A stretch of DNA of 64,000 nt from Acidobacteriota bacterium (GTDB taxonomy: Bacteria; Acidobacteriota; Aminicenantia; Aminicenantales; Saccharicenantaceae): NCBI GenBank assembly GCA_039683095.1, contig JBDKSB010000011.1, positions 124,001 through 188,000 of the forward strand. Reading direction: 5' to 3'. Made by a program: the position numbers and the translations under genes. The notes below the pieces were generated by a model. The model saw only the letters and a list, made by a program, of their open reading frames with translations, was not told the origin of the DNA and ran no database searches. Shown here in pieces: positions 31,402 through 40,279 of the stretch; the stretch's first letter is position 1, and the number at the start of each line of letters is the position of its first letter.

Positions 31402-34194
31402 ATGGCCGACAAGTCCGACGTGAAGGCGACGCTCAACCTGCCGCGCACCGATTTCGCCATGAAGGCCTCCCTGGCCCAGAAGGAGCCGGAGATCATCAAG
31501 AGCTGGGAGACCGGCCGCCTTTACGAGAAGATCCTCGAGAAGCGGGCCGCCGCCGGCCGTCCGCCGTTCATCCTCCACGACGGGCCGCCCTACGCCAACG
31601 GCCACATCCACCTGGGCACGTCGATGAACAAGATCCTCAAGGACTTCATCGTCAAGTCCCAGTCCATGCTCGGCCACTACGCGCCCTATATCCCCGGCTG
31701 GGATTGCCACGGCCTGCCGATCGAGATCCACGTCGACCGGCAGCTCGGCGGCAAGAAGAAGGACATGCCGGTCATGGCCGTCCGCGAGGCCTGCCGCAAG
31801 TACGCCGAGAAGTTCATCGACATCCAGCGCGGCGAGTTCAAGCGTCTGGGCGTCCTCGGCGCCTGGGAAAAGCCCTACCTGACCATGGCCCCGGCCTACG
31901 AAGCCAAGGTCCTCGAGTACCTGGGCGCCTTCTTCGAGCACGGCGAGGTCTATAAGGGCAAGCGGCCCGTCCACTGGTGCATCCATGACCGGACCGCCCT
32001 GGCCGAGGCCGAGATCGAATACAAGGACAAGACCTCGCCCTCGATCTATGTCCGCTTTCCGGTCGTCTCCGGCCTCGGGGCCAAGTTCCCGGCCCTGGCC
32101 GGGCGCAAGGTCTCCGTCGTCATCTGGACGACCACGCCCTGGACCCTGCCGGCCAACATGGCCGTCGCCTTCCATCCCGACCACGAGTACGTCGCGGCCG
32201 AGGCCGGCGGCGAGGTCTTCATCCTGGCCAGGCGCCTCCTGCCAGTCGTCGCCGGGGAGCTCGGCTGGCCGGAGCCCAAGGTCCTGGCCTCGTTCCCTGG
32301 CCGCGCCCTCGAGGGGCTCAAGGCCCGCCACCCGTTCATCGACCGTGATTCGGTCTTCGTCCTGGCCGAGTACGTCACCCTCGAGGACGGCACGGGCTGC
32401 GTCCACACGGCGCCCGGCCACGGCCACGACGACTACCTGACCGGCCTGGCCTACGGCCTCGACATCTACACGCCGGTCGACGACGAGGGCCGGTTCACGC
32501 CCGAGGTGCCGCGCTACGCCGGCCTGCAGGTTTTCGAGGCCAACGCCCTCATCACCGCCGACATGAAGCGGGACGGGACGCTGCTCAAGGAGACCCAGAT
32601 CACGCACTCGTACCCCCACTGCTGGCGCTGCAAGAACCCGGTCATCTTCCGGGCCACCGAGCAGTGGTTCATCTCCATGGACAAGGGCGGGCTGCGGACC
32701 AAGGCCCGCCAGGCCATCGCCCAGGTCAACTGGATCCCCGAGTGGGGCCAGGACCGCATCGACGGCATGGTGGCCGGCCGGCCCGACTGGTGCATCTCGC
32801 GCCAGCGCTCCTGGGGCGTGCCCATCCCGGCCTTCAGGTGCCGGGCCTGCGGCGCGCCGCTGGCCTCGGCGGGCGTGGCCCGCCATGTCGCCGGCATCTT
32901 CGCCGTCGAGGGCTCGGACGCCTGGTTCGTCCGCGACGCCGCCGCGCTCGTCCCGCCCGGCGCCGCCTGCGCCTCCTGCGGCGGGACGGATTTCGAGAAG
33001 GAATACAACATCCTCGACGTCTGGTTCGAGTCCGGCTCGTCCCAGAACGTCATCGAGCGCGCCCCCGGCCTGTCCTGGCCGGCCGACGTCTACATCGAGG
33101 GCCATGACCAGCACCGCGGCTGGTTCAATAGCTCGCTCCTCGTCGGCGTCGACGCCAAGGGCGGCAGCCCCTTCCGGACCTGCATCACCCACGGCTTCAT
33201 CCTCGACGAGCAGGGAAGGGCCATGTCGAAATCGATGGGCAACGTCATCGAGCCCGGCGAGATCATCAAGCGCAGCGGCGCCGAGATCGTCCGGCTCTGG
33301 GCGGCCATGCTCAACTACAAGGAGGACGCCCGCTTCGGCCCGGAGATCGAGCAGCGGCTGGTCGAGGCCTACCGCAAGATCCGCAACACCTGGCGCTTCC
33401 TCCTCGGCAACGTGGCCGACTTCGTGCCCGGCCGCGACGCCGTGGCCGAGGCCGACCTCGTCGACCTCGACCGCTGGATCCTCCACCGTTTCGAGGAGGT
33501 CCGGGCCCGGGTCGTCAAGTCCTACCGGGAATTCGAGTTCCACCCGATCCTCCACGATATCCTCGACTTCTTCACCGTCGATCTGAGCGCTTTCTATCTC
33601 GACGTCGTCAAGGACCGGGCCTACTGCTCGGCCAAGGACGCGCCGGAGCGGCGCTCGGCCCAGACGGCCATGTTCACGATCCTGCACGACTCGCTGCTGC
33701 TCATGGCCCCCGTCCTGTCGTTCACGGCCGAGGAAGCCTGGGCCTTCGTCCCGGCCTTCGAAGGCAAGGACCCGTCGATCCACCTGGGCGAGTTCCCGGG
33801 CCCCACGGACTGGCTGAAGTCCGCCCCGCGCGGCTTCACCGCCGACATGGAGCGCCTGCTGACCGTCCGCGAGAAGGCCCTCAAGGAGCTGGAGAAGGCC
33901 CGGGAATCGAAGCTGATCGGCAACTCCCTCGAGGCCCGGGTGACGCTGAAGGCCTCCCCGGCCGACGCCGGCTTCCTCGAGGCGCGCCGGGCCGGCCTGG
34001 CCGCGCTCTTCATCGTCTCCCAGGTCGAGGTCGAAAAGGCCCCGGGCGGCGCGGAGCTGGTCATCGCGGTCGACAAGGCCGCGGGCGCCAAGTGCGAGCG
34101 CTGCTGGAACTACTCGACCTCCGTCGGGACGAGCCCGGACTGCCCGGCCCTGTGCGCCCGCTGCGCCCGGGCCGTCAAGGCAGGCCGGGCATGA
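31402..34194 (+). CDS. ileS: isoleucyl-tRNA synthetase
   Basis: 930 residues, full length. Class I signatures: the HIGH region PPYANGHIHLG (about 61-71) and KMSKS-type AMSKSMGNVIEPG (about 606-618). The editing domain (about 190-400) contains VVIWTTTPWTLPANMAVAF and GTGCVHTAPGHGHDDY. The anticodon-binding domain follows, and a C-terminal zinc finger CERCWNYS...CPALCARC closes the protein. This is the bacterial (zinc-tail) type. First gene of an ileS-lspA-lgt-rluD run; the stop overlaps the lspA start. Confidence 0.97.
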   Translation: MADKSDVKATLNLPRTDFAMKASLAQKEPEIIKSWETGRLYEKILEKRAAAGRPPFILHDGPPYANGHIHLGTSMNKILKDFIVKSQSMLGHYAPYIPGWDCHGLPIEIHVDRQLGGKKKDMPVMAVREACRKYAEKFIDIQRGEFKRLGVLGAWEKPYLTMAPAYEAKVLEYLGAFFEHGEVYKGKRPVHWCIHDRTALAEAEIEYKDKTSPSIYVRFPVVSGLGAKFPALAGRKVSVVIWTTTPWTLPANMAVAFHPDHEYVAAEAGGEVFILARRLLPVVAGELGWPEPKVLASFPGRALEGLKARHPFIDRDSVFVLAEYVTLEDGTGCVHTAPGHGHDDYLTGLAYGLDIYTPVDDEGRFTPEVPRYAGLQVFEANALITADMKRDGTLLKETQITHSYPHCWRCKNPVIFRATEQWFISMDKGGLRTKARQAIAQVNWIPEWGQDRIDGMVAGRPDWCISRQRSWGVPIPAFRCRACGAPLASAGVARHVAGIFAVEGSDAWFVRDAAALVPPGAACASCGGTDFEKEYNILDVWFESGSSQNVIERAPGLSWPADVYIEGHDQHRGWFNSSLLVGVDAKGGSPFRTCITHGFILDEQGRAMSKSMGNVIEPGEIIKRSGAEIVRLWAAMLNYKEDARFGPEIEQRLVEAYRKIRNTWRFLLGNVADFVPGRDAVAEADLVDLDRWILHRFEEVRARVVKSYREFEFHPILHDILDFFTVDLSAFYLDVVKDRAYCSAKDAPERRSAQTAMFTILHDSLLLMAPVLSFTAEEAWAFVPAFEGKDPSIHLGEFPGPTDWLKSAPRGFTADMERLLTVREKALKELEKARESKLIGNSLEARVTLKASPADAGFLEARRAGLAALFIVSQVEVEKAPGGAELVIAVDKAAGAKCERCWNYSTSVGTSPDCPALCARCARAVKAGRA

Positions 34195-34682
34195 AGGCGA
34201 ACGGCCCGTACTTCCTGCTGGCGGGCGCCCTGATCGCCCTGGACCAGGCGACCAAGAACCTCGTCGCCCGCAAGCTCCCGCTCTACGACTCCGTGCCGGT
34301 CATCCCCGGCTTCTTCAACATCACCCGCGTCCACAACAAGGGCGCCATCTTCGGCACCTTCTCCCAGACGGGCAACACGCTCGTCTTCGCCCTGCTGACG
34401 GCGGCCTCGCTGGCCGCCCTGGCCTTCGTCGTCTACTACTTCTTCAAGACGCCCGCCTCGGACAAGCTCATGAAGGTCTCCCTGACCCTGATCATGGCCG
34501 GGGCGGTCGGCAACCAGTTCGATCGGCTCGTCCGCGGCTACGTCGTCGACTTCCTCGACTTCTACGTCGGGAAAGCCCATTGGCCGTTCTTCAACGCGGC
34601 CGATTCCTGCATCACCATCGGCGCGTGCCTGATGCTCGTCGTCCTGTTCAGGAGGAAACCCGCATGTTCCCCGTCCTCGTGA
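34191..34682 (+). CDS. lspA: signal peptidase II (lipoprotein)
   Basis: 163 residues with four membrane segments. It removes the signal peptide from diacylglyceryl-modified prolipoproteins. Signatures: ALDQATKNLVARKL, FFNITRVHNKGAIFG, and the two catalytic Asp blocks GAVGNQFDRLVRGYVVDFLDFY and FFNAADSCITIG. The ATG overlaps the ileS stop (ATGA), the common ileS-lspA coupling. The C-terminus (RKPACSPSS) overlaps the lgt start. Confidence 0.95.
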   Translation: MKANGPYFLLAGALIALDQATKNLVARKLPLYDSVPVIPGFFNITRVHNKGAIFGTFSQTGNTLVFALLTAASLAALAFVVYYFFKTPASDKLMKVSLTLIMAGAVGNQFDRLVRGYVVDFLDFYVGKAHWPFFNAADSCITIGACLMLVVLFRRKPACSPSS

Positions 34683-35467
34683 AGATCGGCCCCCTGACCG
34701 TCCACACCTACGGCTTCATGATGGCCGTCGGGGTGGCCTTCGCCCTGTGGTTCATATTCCGGCAAGCCAAAAAGGCCGGCCTGGACGCCGACCGGATCAT
34801 GGACGCCTCCTTCTACACGATCATCGTCGCGCTCGTCGGGGCCAAGCTCATCCTGTTCCTCAGCAACATCTCCTATTACACGGCCTATCCCAAGGAGCTC
34901 CTGTCGCTGGCCCAGTCGGGCGGCGTCTTCCAGGGCGGCCTGACCTTCGGCGTGGTCTTCGCCCTGTGGTACTTCCACCGCCGGAAGATCCCGACCTGGA
35001 AGACGGCCGACGTCATCGTCCCGGCCCTGGCCCTGGGCCACGGCTTCGGCCGGATCGGCTGCTTCAGCGCCGGCTGCTGCTACGGCCGGGAGTGCGCCGC
35101 GCCCTGGGCGGTCACCTTCACTAGCAAGTACGCGGCCCAGCTGACCGGCGTCCACCTCGAAACGCCCATGCACCCGGTCCAGCTCTACGAGGCGGCCCTC
35201 AACTTCGTCAACTTCGTCGTCCTGTACTTCATACTGAAGAAGAAGAGGTTCGACGGCCAGGTCTTTGCCTTCTACATCATCAACTACTCCGTCATCCGCT
35301 TCTTCACCGAGTACTTCCGCGGCGACCACGGCGACAAGGCCTACTTCCTGCGCGGGGCGACCGCCTTCGCCAGCCTGTCCTACCCGCAGCTCTACTGCCT
35401 GCTCGGGCTCATCGCCGGGGCCGTCTTCTATGTCATCATGAAGAGGCGACAGGTTGCCCACAGCTGA
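34664..35467 (+). CDS. lgt: prolipoprotein diacylglyceryl transferase
   Basis: 267 residues, multi-pass inner-membrane protein. It transfers diacylglycerol to the lipobox Cys, the step before LspA. The ATG 34664 has AGGAGG eight bases upstream, inside lspA. Seen: LTVHTYGFMMAVGVAFALWF, the Lgt core ALGHGFGRIGCFSAGCCYGRECAAPWAV (about 122-150), MHPVQLYEAALNF and FYIINYSVIRFFTEYFRGD. The adjoining of lspA and lgt gives a lipoprotein maturation unit that would serve lipoproteins such as the one at 46837. Confidence 0.95.
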   Translation: MFPVLVKIGPLTVHTYGFMMAVGVAFALWFIFRQAKKAGLDADRIMDASFYTIIVALVGAKLILFLSNISYYTAYPKELLSLAQSGGVFQGGLTFGVVFALWYFHRRKIPTWKTADVIVPALALGHGFGRIGCFSAGCCYGRECAAPWAVTFTSKYAAQLTGVHLETPMHPVQLYEAALNFVNFVVLYFILKKKRFDGQVFAFYIINYSVIRFFTEYFRGDHGDKAYFLRGATAFASLSYPQLYCLLGLIAGAVFYVIMKRRQVAHS

Positions 35468-36380
35468 TTTCGTGGCCGGGCCCGAGGCCGACGGCGGCCT
35501 GCGGCTCGACGTTTTCCTGGCCGACCGGATCGAGGGCCTGTCGCGGGCCCAGGTCCGCAAGGCCATCGACGCCGGCGGCGCGCGGGTCGGTACGTTCACG
35601 CGGAAAGCCGGCTACAAGATCAAGCCCGGGGACCGCGTCCACGTCGAGTACCGGATCCCCGAGCCGGAAGGCGTCCTCGTCGCCCAGAACATCCCCCTCA
35701 AGATCATTTACGCCGACCCTGACGTCATAGTCATCGACAAGCCGCCGCACCTCGTCGTCCACCCGGGGCCGGGCCATCCGTCGGGGACGCTGGTCAACGC
35801 CCTGCTCCATCACTTCCCGGAGGTCGCCGCCGTCGGCAGCGGGGAGCGTCCGGGCATCGTCCACCGCCTGGACCAGGACACCTCCGGGGTCATGGTCGTA
35901 GCCCGCTCGAGCCGGGCCTTCTCCTACCTCCGCGACCAGTTCAAGCGGCGCGTGGTCTGGAAGACCTACCTGGCCCTGGTCTGGGGCCGGATGTCGGACA
36001 CCGCGGGCAAGCTCGACTGGCCGCTCGGACGGCACCCCACGGAGGGCTCGCGGATCTCCATCCGGGCCCGGAGCCCTAAACGGGCCGAAACCTTCTTCCA
36101 GGTCCAGCGGGCTTTCGTGGATACCACGCTGCTCGAGGTCAAGCCGGTCACGGGCCGGACCCACCAGATCCGCGTCCATATGGCCGCGGCCGGGCACCCC
36201 GTCTGCGGCGACCCGGTCTACGGCCGGAAGCGCGAGCCGCGCGAGTTCCCCCGCATCTTCCTCCACGCCCACACGCTGTCCTTCCTCCACCCGGACAACG
36301 ATAAGCGGCTGACCTTCGCTTCGCCCCTGCCGCCCGATCTGGAGGCGGTCATCGCCCGCGAGCTGTCCCTGAAGACCTGA
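35454..36380 (+). CDS. rluD: RluD-family 23S rRNA pseudouridine synthase
   Basis: 308 residues from TTG 35454, which lies inside the end of lgt with GAGG seven bases upstream. An N-terminal S4 domain (LRLDVFLADRIEGLSRAQVRKAIDAGGARV) precedes the catalytic domain: DVIVIDKPPHLVVHPG, GIVHRLDQDTSGVMVVA with the catalytic Asp, KTYLALVWG, and LEVKPVTGRTHQIRVHMAAAGHPVCGDPVYG. It modifies uridines in helix 69 of 23S rRNA in the model enzyme. The gene ends convergent with the TPR gene, 15 bases apart. Confidence 0.92.
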   Translation: MPTADFVAGPEADGGLRLDVFLADRIEGLSRAQVRKAIDAGGARVGTFTRKAGYKIKPGDRVHVEYRIPEPEGVLVAQNIPLKIIYADPDVIVIDKPPHLVVHPGPGHPSGTLVNALLHHFPEVAAVGSGERPGIVHRLDQDTSGVMVVARSSRAFSYLRDQFKRRVVWKTYLALVWGRMSDTAGKLDWPLGRHPTEGSRISIRARSPKRAETFFQVQRAFVDTTLLEVKPVTGRTHQIRVHMAAAGHPVCGDPVYGRKREPREFPRIFLHAHTLSFLHPDNDKRLTFASPLPPDLEAVIARELSLKT

Positions 36381-36395
36381 ACGGGGCAGGATCCC

Positions 36396-38189
36396 TCAGA
36401 GCCCGCCGAGCTTCTTGCGGAGACTGTCCTTCTCGGCTTCGACCTGGCGCAGGATCTGGCGGTAGCCGGGGTGGTTGAGGATGACCCCGCAGACCGGGCC
36501 CAGCGGGCCGTTCAGGAGCGGGAAGGGGTAATCGACCCGGTGCAGCCTCCGCCGGGAGATCTCGAGTCCCGCCCGGATCTCGGCCAGCATCTCGTCGGGG
36601 AGGCAGAGAAAAGCATATACGGCGGTCGCGTCCATCCCCGGGACAGGCGAGTGGTTCCGGAAAGCCCGCAGGGCTCCGATGGCCTTGTCTTTCTCTCCCT
36701 CGGCCGCCCAGAGGACGGCCTGGGCCAGGCGGACGTCCGGGTCCTCCGGGGCCAGGACCATGGCGACCGTGATCTCGTGCCGGGCCCCCTCCAGATCATT
36801 CAGCAGCAGCAGGGACCGGGCATGCACGGCAAACGCCCGGGCGCTGGCCGGATTCATCACGCAGAGCCTGGCCGTATCCCGCTCGGCTGCGCCGAACTGA
36901 CCCGCCAGCGTCTCGTAGAAGGCCCTAAGGCGGTAGGCCCGGGTCGACCGGTCGCCCAGGTCGATCGCCCGGGTCAGGTAGAAGACGGCCCTGTCCGCCA
37001 GGCCGATATGTCCGAGGAAAGCCCCGGTGTAATAGTTCACCTCGAGTTCGGCGGGAGCCAGGTCGCGGGCCTTCTTGAACCAGGCATAGGCTTCGTCCAC
37101 GTTGCCGCTGAGAAGCTGCGTCCAGCCGGCGCCGAGGAGCGCCTCGGGCAGGCCCGGGTTCAAACGCAGGGCCTCCCGGTAAGCGGCGGCCATGGCCTCG
37201 AGAGCGGCCTGGTCGCTGCCGCCGGAGCCATAATACTCGTTCTGATAACAATGCCCCAGGCCGAAATGGGCGCGCGCGCTGCCCGGCCGGGCCGCGATGG
37301 CCTGGCGATAGAGGCCGACGGCCTGCCGCAGCCGCTCCGGGTCGAATTCCGAGACGGAAGCCCGCTCGGCCGCCTGGGCCTCCTCGAGGAACGGTCCGGG
37401 GTCGTCGCCGGCTGCCTTCAGGCCCGGCTCGAGGCCAGGGGAGCGGCCTGGGGACGCGGTCAGGCCCAGGGCGGGGAGAAGCTTGTCCGCGACGAGGGGC
37501 GCCAGGTCCAGGGGATCCTCGCCGGCGCTGACCGATGCGCTGGCGGGCCGGTCACTCGGGCCGAAGAGGTCATAGCTCAGCGTCCAACCGCCGGCTTTCT
37601 TCCAGAAATGGCCGACGAAAAGATGGGTCGCTTCCGTCCTTCTCATCAGGGACCGGATCAGGGATTCGGACGGGTCAACGCGGCCGGAGGCGTCGAGGGC
37701 CTTCAGGGATTCCGCCACCGCCGGCGCGTTGACGACCGCGAGGCCCTCCCCGGTCTTGGCCCTGATCTCGGCGATGATCCGGCGCTGGAGCCGGCCGCCG
37801 AGGACCTCGCGCCCGGCGTCCCCCGTATCGTTGAGGACCGGCAGGACGGCCAGGGAGACGGGCGGCCTCGACGGAGCATCGACGCTTTTCTTCAGCCGTC
37901 CGGCCCGCAGGGCCACGAAGACCGTCACGATCAGAACAACGAGGTAGCCGACCGCGAGGCCCGCCCGCATGATCAGCCGGCGCCGCGACGACGGCAGGCC
38001 GTGATGTTTCGCTCTTCTGAGCCACTGGTCGAGCTCTTCCGAATCGGCATAGACCCGGGACTTGGGCGAATCATCGACGCGGTGGATGGGCAGCCCGGCC
38101 TCGCGTTCCAGGCGCTGGCAGGTGCGGATGCTGTGGTTCAGGTAGTCCGCGACGGCCTTCCAGGAATCGAGAATGACCCCTGATCCCAT
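36396..38189 (-). CDS. membrane TPR protein with N-terminal DNA-binding-like domain
   Basis: 597 residues from ATG 38189. Starting further upstream would overlap the promoter. Residues 5-60 form an excisionase-like helix-turn-helix (ILDSWKAVADYLNHSIRTCQRLEREAGLP...YADSEELDQWLRR). One membrane segment follows near residues 75-95 (AGLAVGYLVVLIVTVFVAL), then a FlgO-like domain (VSLAVLPVLNDTGDAGREVLGGRLQRRIIAEI) and TPR repeats to the end. The layout suggests a membrane-anchored one-component regulator that senses outside and binds DNA inside, like CadC or ToxR in principle. Targets unknown. Confidence 0.75.
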   Translation of the reverse strand: MGSGVILDSWKAVADYLNHSIRTCQRLEREAGLPIHRVDDSPKSRVYADSEELDQWLRRAKHHGLPSSRRRLIMRAGLAVGYLVVLIVTVFVALRAGRLKKSVDAPSRPPVSLAVLPVLNDTGDAGREVLGGRLQRRIIAEIRAKTGEGLAVVNAPAVAESLKALDASGRVDPSESLIRSLMRRTEATHLFVGHFWKKAGGWTLSYDLFGPSDRPASASVSAGEDPLDLAPLVADKLLPALGLTASPGRSPGLEPGLKAAGDDPGPFLEEAQAAERASVSEFDPERLRQAVGLYRQAIAARPGSARAHFGLGHCYQNEYYGSGGSDQAALEAMAAAYREALRLNPGLPEALLGAGWTQLLSGNVDEAYAWFKKARDLAPAELEVNYYTGAFLGHIGLADRAVFYLTRAIDLGDRSTRAYRLRAFYETLAGQFGAAERDTARLCVMNPASARAFAVHARSLLLLNDLEGARHEITVAMVLAPEDPDVRLAQAVLWAAEGEKDKAIGALRAFRNHSPVPGMDATAVYAFLCLPDEMLAEIRAGLEISRRRLHRVDYPFPLLNGPLGPVCGVILNHPGYRQILRQVEAEKDSLRKKLGGL

Positions 38190-38208
38190 TCCTGCTTTCC
38201 CCGAAAAA

Positions 38209-38237
38209 ATTGTAGCGGACCCGCCTTTGGAAAGCAA
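38209..38237 (-). promoter_or_regulatory. promoter of the TPR/HTH gene
   Basis: Minus strand: -35 TTGCTT (38232-38237), 17-bp spacer, -10 TACAAT (38209-38214). The GGAAAGCAGGA sequence then leads into ATG 38189. The same TTGCTT -35 sequence is used at 52184 and 63081. Confidence 0.65.
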
Positions 38238-38273
38238 GAGGGGCCCGGGGAACCAGGGGCCCCGGCCTCGGGC

Positions 38274-39329
38274 CTAATTGACGATGATGTACCTGAAGTT
38301 CCCCTGGGCCAGGGCGTCCGCGGCATAAGCGCTGATCTGCCCGGGAGGCGCCGGACCTTCGCAGTTCATCTCGAGCAGCAGGTACCGGACCGACTGGAAG
38401 GTCAGGGACGAGCCCGGCAAGAGCGGCACGGCGACCCCGGCGAGCATGTGCTCCGGCACGCGGATCAGGATGACCCGGTAATTCGAGAGCCGGAGCCAGA
38501 GCGCCGCGAAGAGCACGGCCTTGGAATCGCAGTCGCCGTTGTCGTCGACGAGAACCCGGAGCGGCACATCGACCCCCGAGCAGAACCGGCCGCCGTCCAC
38601 GGCCGGGGTCGGCCGGTAGGGGATGGCCTGAACGAAGGAATGCAGGGCGGCCAGCAGACCGGCCTTGGACGGCCCGAAGGACCGCCGGAAGGCCTCGGCG
38701 ATCGGCTTCATCCGGGCCGAGCTGGCCCGGACGAGGCGCCGATAATCGACGGCCAGGCCGCCCGATGCGAGCCGCATGCCATGGGCTTCGGCGTACTTCT
38801 TCAATTCTGCCCGAAGGCGCTCCTCCACCTCCTTATGGGTGGCCTCCCACCGCTGCTCGAAAGCCGATATGATGCTCGCCGCCTCGGCTTCGCCCGCCGT
38901 CCACTCGGGCAGGTCGGACTTCAGGACGAATTCGAAATCCCTGGCCGGAGCCTGGCTGACCTGGAAGCCGGCGGGGACGGGCGCATCGGAGACGGCTCGC
39001 TTGGCGATGTCAAGGGCGGACAGGCCCCGTTCCCGGCGGATGCGGGCCTCGGCCTCGAGAAGATGCCGCCTCAGATCCTCGATCGGGAATCCCAGGGCCT
39101 GCTCGGACTCCGCCAGGTCCGCATCCGATATGGCCAGCTCGATCGACCGGACCAAGCCCTTCGTGTCCGTCCATCGGTAGGCAATCCGGCAGCCGCCGGG
39201 CACGATCGTCTTCCGGACCGAGCGGTCCGGGTCCGCGCTCCCGGGCCCGGTCCCCGGCCGGGCGAACGCGTAAAGGGCCGCCCACAGGACGAGCGCGCCC
39301 CCGACGATCTTTTCCCGCCAGGAATGCAT
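38274..39329 (-). CDS. transglutaminase-like protease-fold protein, membrane-anchored
   Basis: 351 residues. An N-terminal hydrophobic stretch (IVGGALVLWAALYAFA) anchors or exports it. The middle is long and helical (EQRWEATHKEVEERLRAELKKYAEAHG). The C-terminal 120 residues hold the catalytic pattern: RVLVDDNGDCDSKAVLFAALWLRL with the Cys in GDCD, and later RVPEHMLAGVAV with the His. This is the transglutaminase-like fold that usually acts as a cysteine peptidase. Encoded just upstream of the TPR/HTH gene on the same strand. Substrate unknown. Confidence 0.7.
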   Translation of the reverse strand: MHSWREKIVGGALVLWAALYAFARPGTGPGSADPDRSVRKTIVPGGCRIAYRWTDTKGLVRSIELAISDADLAESEQALGFPIEDLRRHLLEAEARIRRERGLSALDIAKRAVSDAPVPAGFQVSQAPARDFEFVLKSDLPEWTAGEAEAASIISAFEQRWEATHKEVEERLRAELKKYAEAHGMRLASGGLAVDYRRLVRASSARMKPIAEAFRRSFGPSKAGLLAALHSFVQAIPYRPTPAVDGGRFCSGVDVPLRVLVDDNGDCDSKAVLFAALWLRLSNYRVILIRVPEHMLAGVAVPLLPGSSLTFQSVRYLLLEMNCEGPAPPGQISAYAADALAQGNFRYIIVN

Positions 39330-39491
39330 CCGGCACCTCCCCCGATACCGGCCGCCGTGAATCTCGGCGCGGCAACCCGGGATTCAAGAGCCTGACGCAT
39401 CATGGCCGACGGGCGCCGCGACGCTTCGCATCGCGTTGCTTCCGGGGCCGGGCGGCCGCGGCGGCGCTGCCGGGGCGCTATCCGGGAACGT

Positions 39492-39854
39492 TCACCTTTT
39501 TGAACGAACGTGATATTCCTGAACGCCGGGGGAGGGCCGGGAGGGAGGAAGCGAAGCGGCCTCGAACACGCGGACGGGCGTGATGCCAAGCTTGCGGAGC
39601 TTGTAATGCAGCGTCGTCGGCTTGATCCCGAGGATCTTTGCCGCCTGGTTCTGCCGGCCGTTCGTCTGTTCCAGCACATAGACGATGATGTCCCGCTCGA
39701 GCCGGTCGAGGGCTTTCTTCAGGCCGGCGCGGTCGTCCAGGCAGACGTGGCGGACGTAAAGCGAGATGAGCTCCCGGGACAGGGCCGCCGGGCGGGCTTC
39801 AGGCTGCCCATCCTGTCCGGCCCCCTGCTTCCCGGCTTCGTTCGGCTGGATCAT
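39492..39854 (-). CDS. Fis-type helix-turn-helix protein
   Basis: 120 residues. Residues about 45-95 make a Fis/NtrC-type HTH: LERDIIVYVLEQTNGRQNQAAKILGIKPTTLHYKLRKLGI. The first 40 residues are polar and disordered-looking. There is no AAA+ or receiver domain, so it is a stand-alone DNA-binding protein rather than a sigma-54 activator. The last residues (PSRPSPGVQEYHVRSKR) are basic. The 162-base gap between it and the transglutaminase gene holds nothing recognisable. Confidence 0.75.
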   Translation of the reverse strand: MIQPNEAGKQGAGQDGQPEARPAALSRELISLYVRHVCLDDRAGLKKALDRLERDIIVYVLEQTNGRQNQAAKILGIKPTTLHYKLRKLGITPVRVFEAASLPPSRPSPGVQEYHVRSKR

Positions 39855-39945
39855 GTCTTTCCCGGACCCTGCGGCCGTCGCTCTCCAATAATTTCAATCC
39901 ACTTGAAAACATTAGATCGCCGCACGCCGATGGCAAGTGGAAAAA

Positions 39946-39982
39946 TGCGACTGGGATGAGCGGAAGTGCGACAGGGATGCGC
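39946..39982 (+). repeat. tandem 16-bp repeats with 21-bp spacing
   Basis: TGCGACTGGGATGAGC (39946-39961) and TGCGACAGGGATGCGC (39967-39982) differ at two positions and start 21 bases apart, two helical turns. They lie in the 425-base gap between the divergent Fis-type and EF-G genes. Otherwise the gap holds a 9-bp inverted repeat (AGGGCGCCG at 40140-40148 with its complement at 40180-40188) and the EF-G promoter; no ORF there is credible. Possibly an operator; the binding protein is unknown. Confidence 0.4.
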
Positions 39983-40211
39983 CAGACAGCGTGTTTTCGC
40001 CTCGCTCTGGTTACGCGGGTCCCGACGCGTTCATCGTCCCCAGGCACTCTCTTTATGCCGCTGACCCGTTCCTGAAAACGGGGCTATTTCCCGTCGAATA
40101 TCGGGCTTCTCTGAAGAGAAACGGTTAGAACGCGTGAGAAGGGCGCCGAAAGAGGGGCGGAGGCGACCCCCGAGCCCTGCGGCGCCCTCCGTCATAACGT
40201 GGATATTCCTC

Positions 40212-40240
40212 TTGAGCCCGATGCCCTTTTTGGGTAAAAT
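40212..40240 (+). promoter_or_regulatory. promoter of the EF-G-like gene
   Basis: -35 TTGAGC (40212-40217), 17-bp spacer, -10 TAAAAT (40235-40240). AGGAGG then precedes ATG 40280 by seven bases. Confidence 0.6.
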
Positions 40241-40279
40241 AGCCTTTCGTTTTCGCCGAGAATCCCAGGAGGCTCGAGG

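Noticed and set aside
29695-33783. A 1,362-codon open frame on the - strand
   Set aside because: Exactly opposite nadB and ileS, both of which have clear family motifs. No domain is seen in the antisense translation.
39931-39949. Possible sigma-54 promoter upstream of the EF-G gene
   Set aside because: The GG and GC elements are 15 bases apart rather than 12, and the Fis-type protein nearby lacks the AAA+ domain of an activator.
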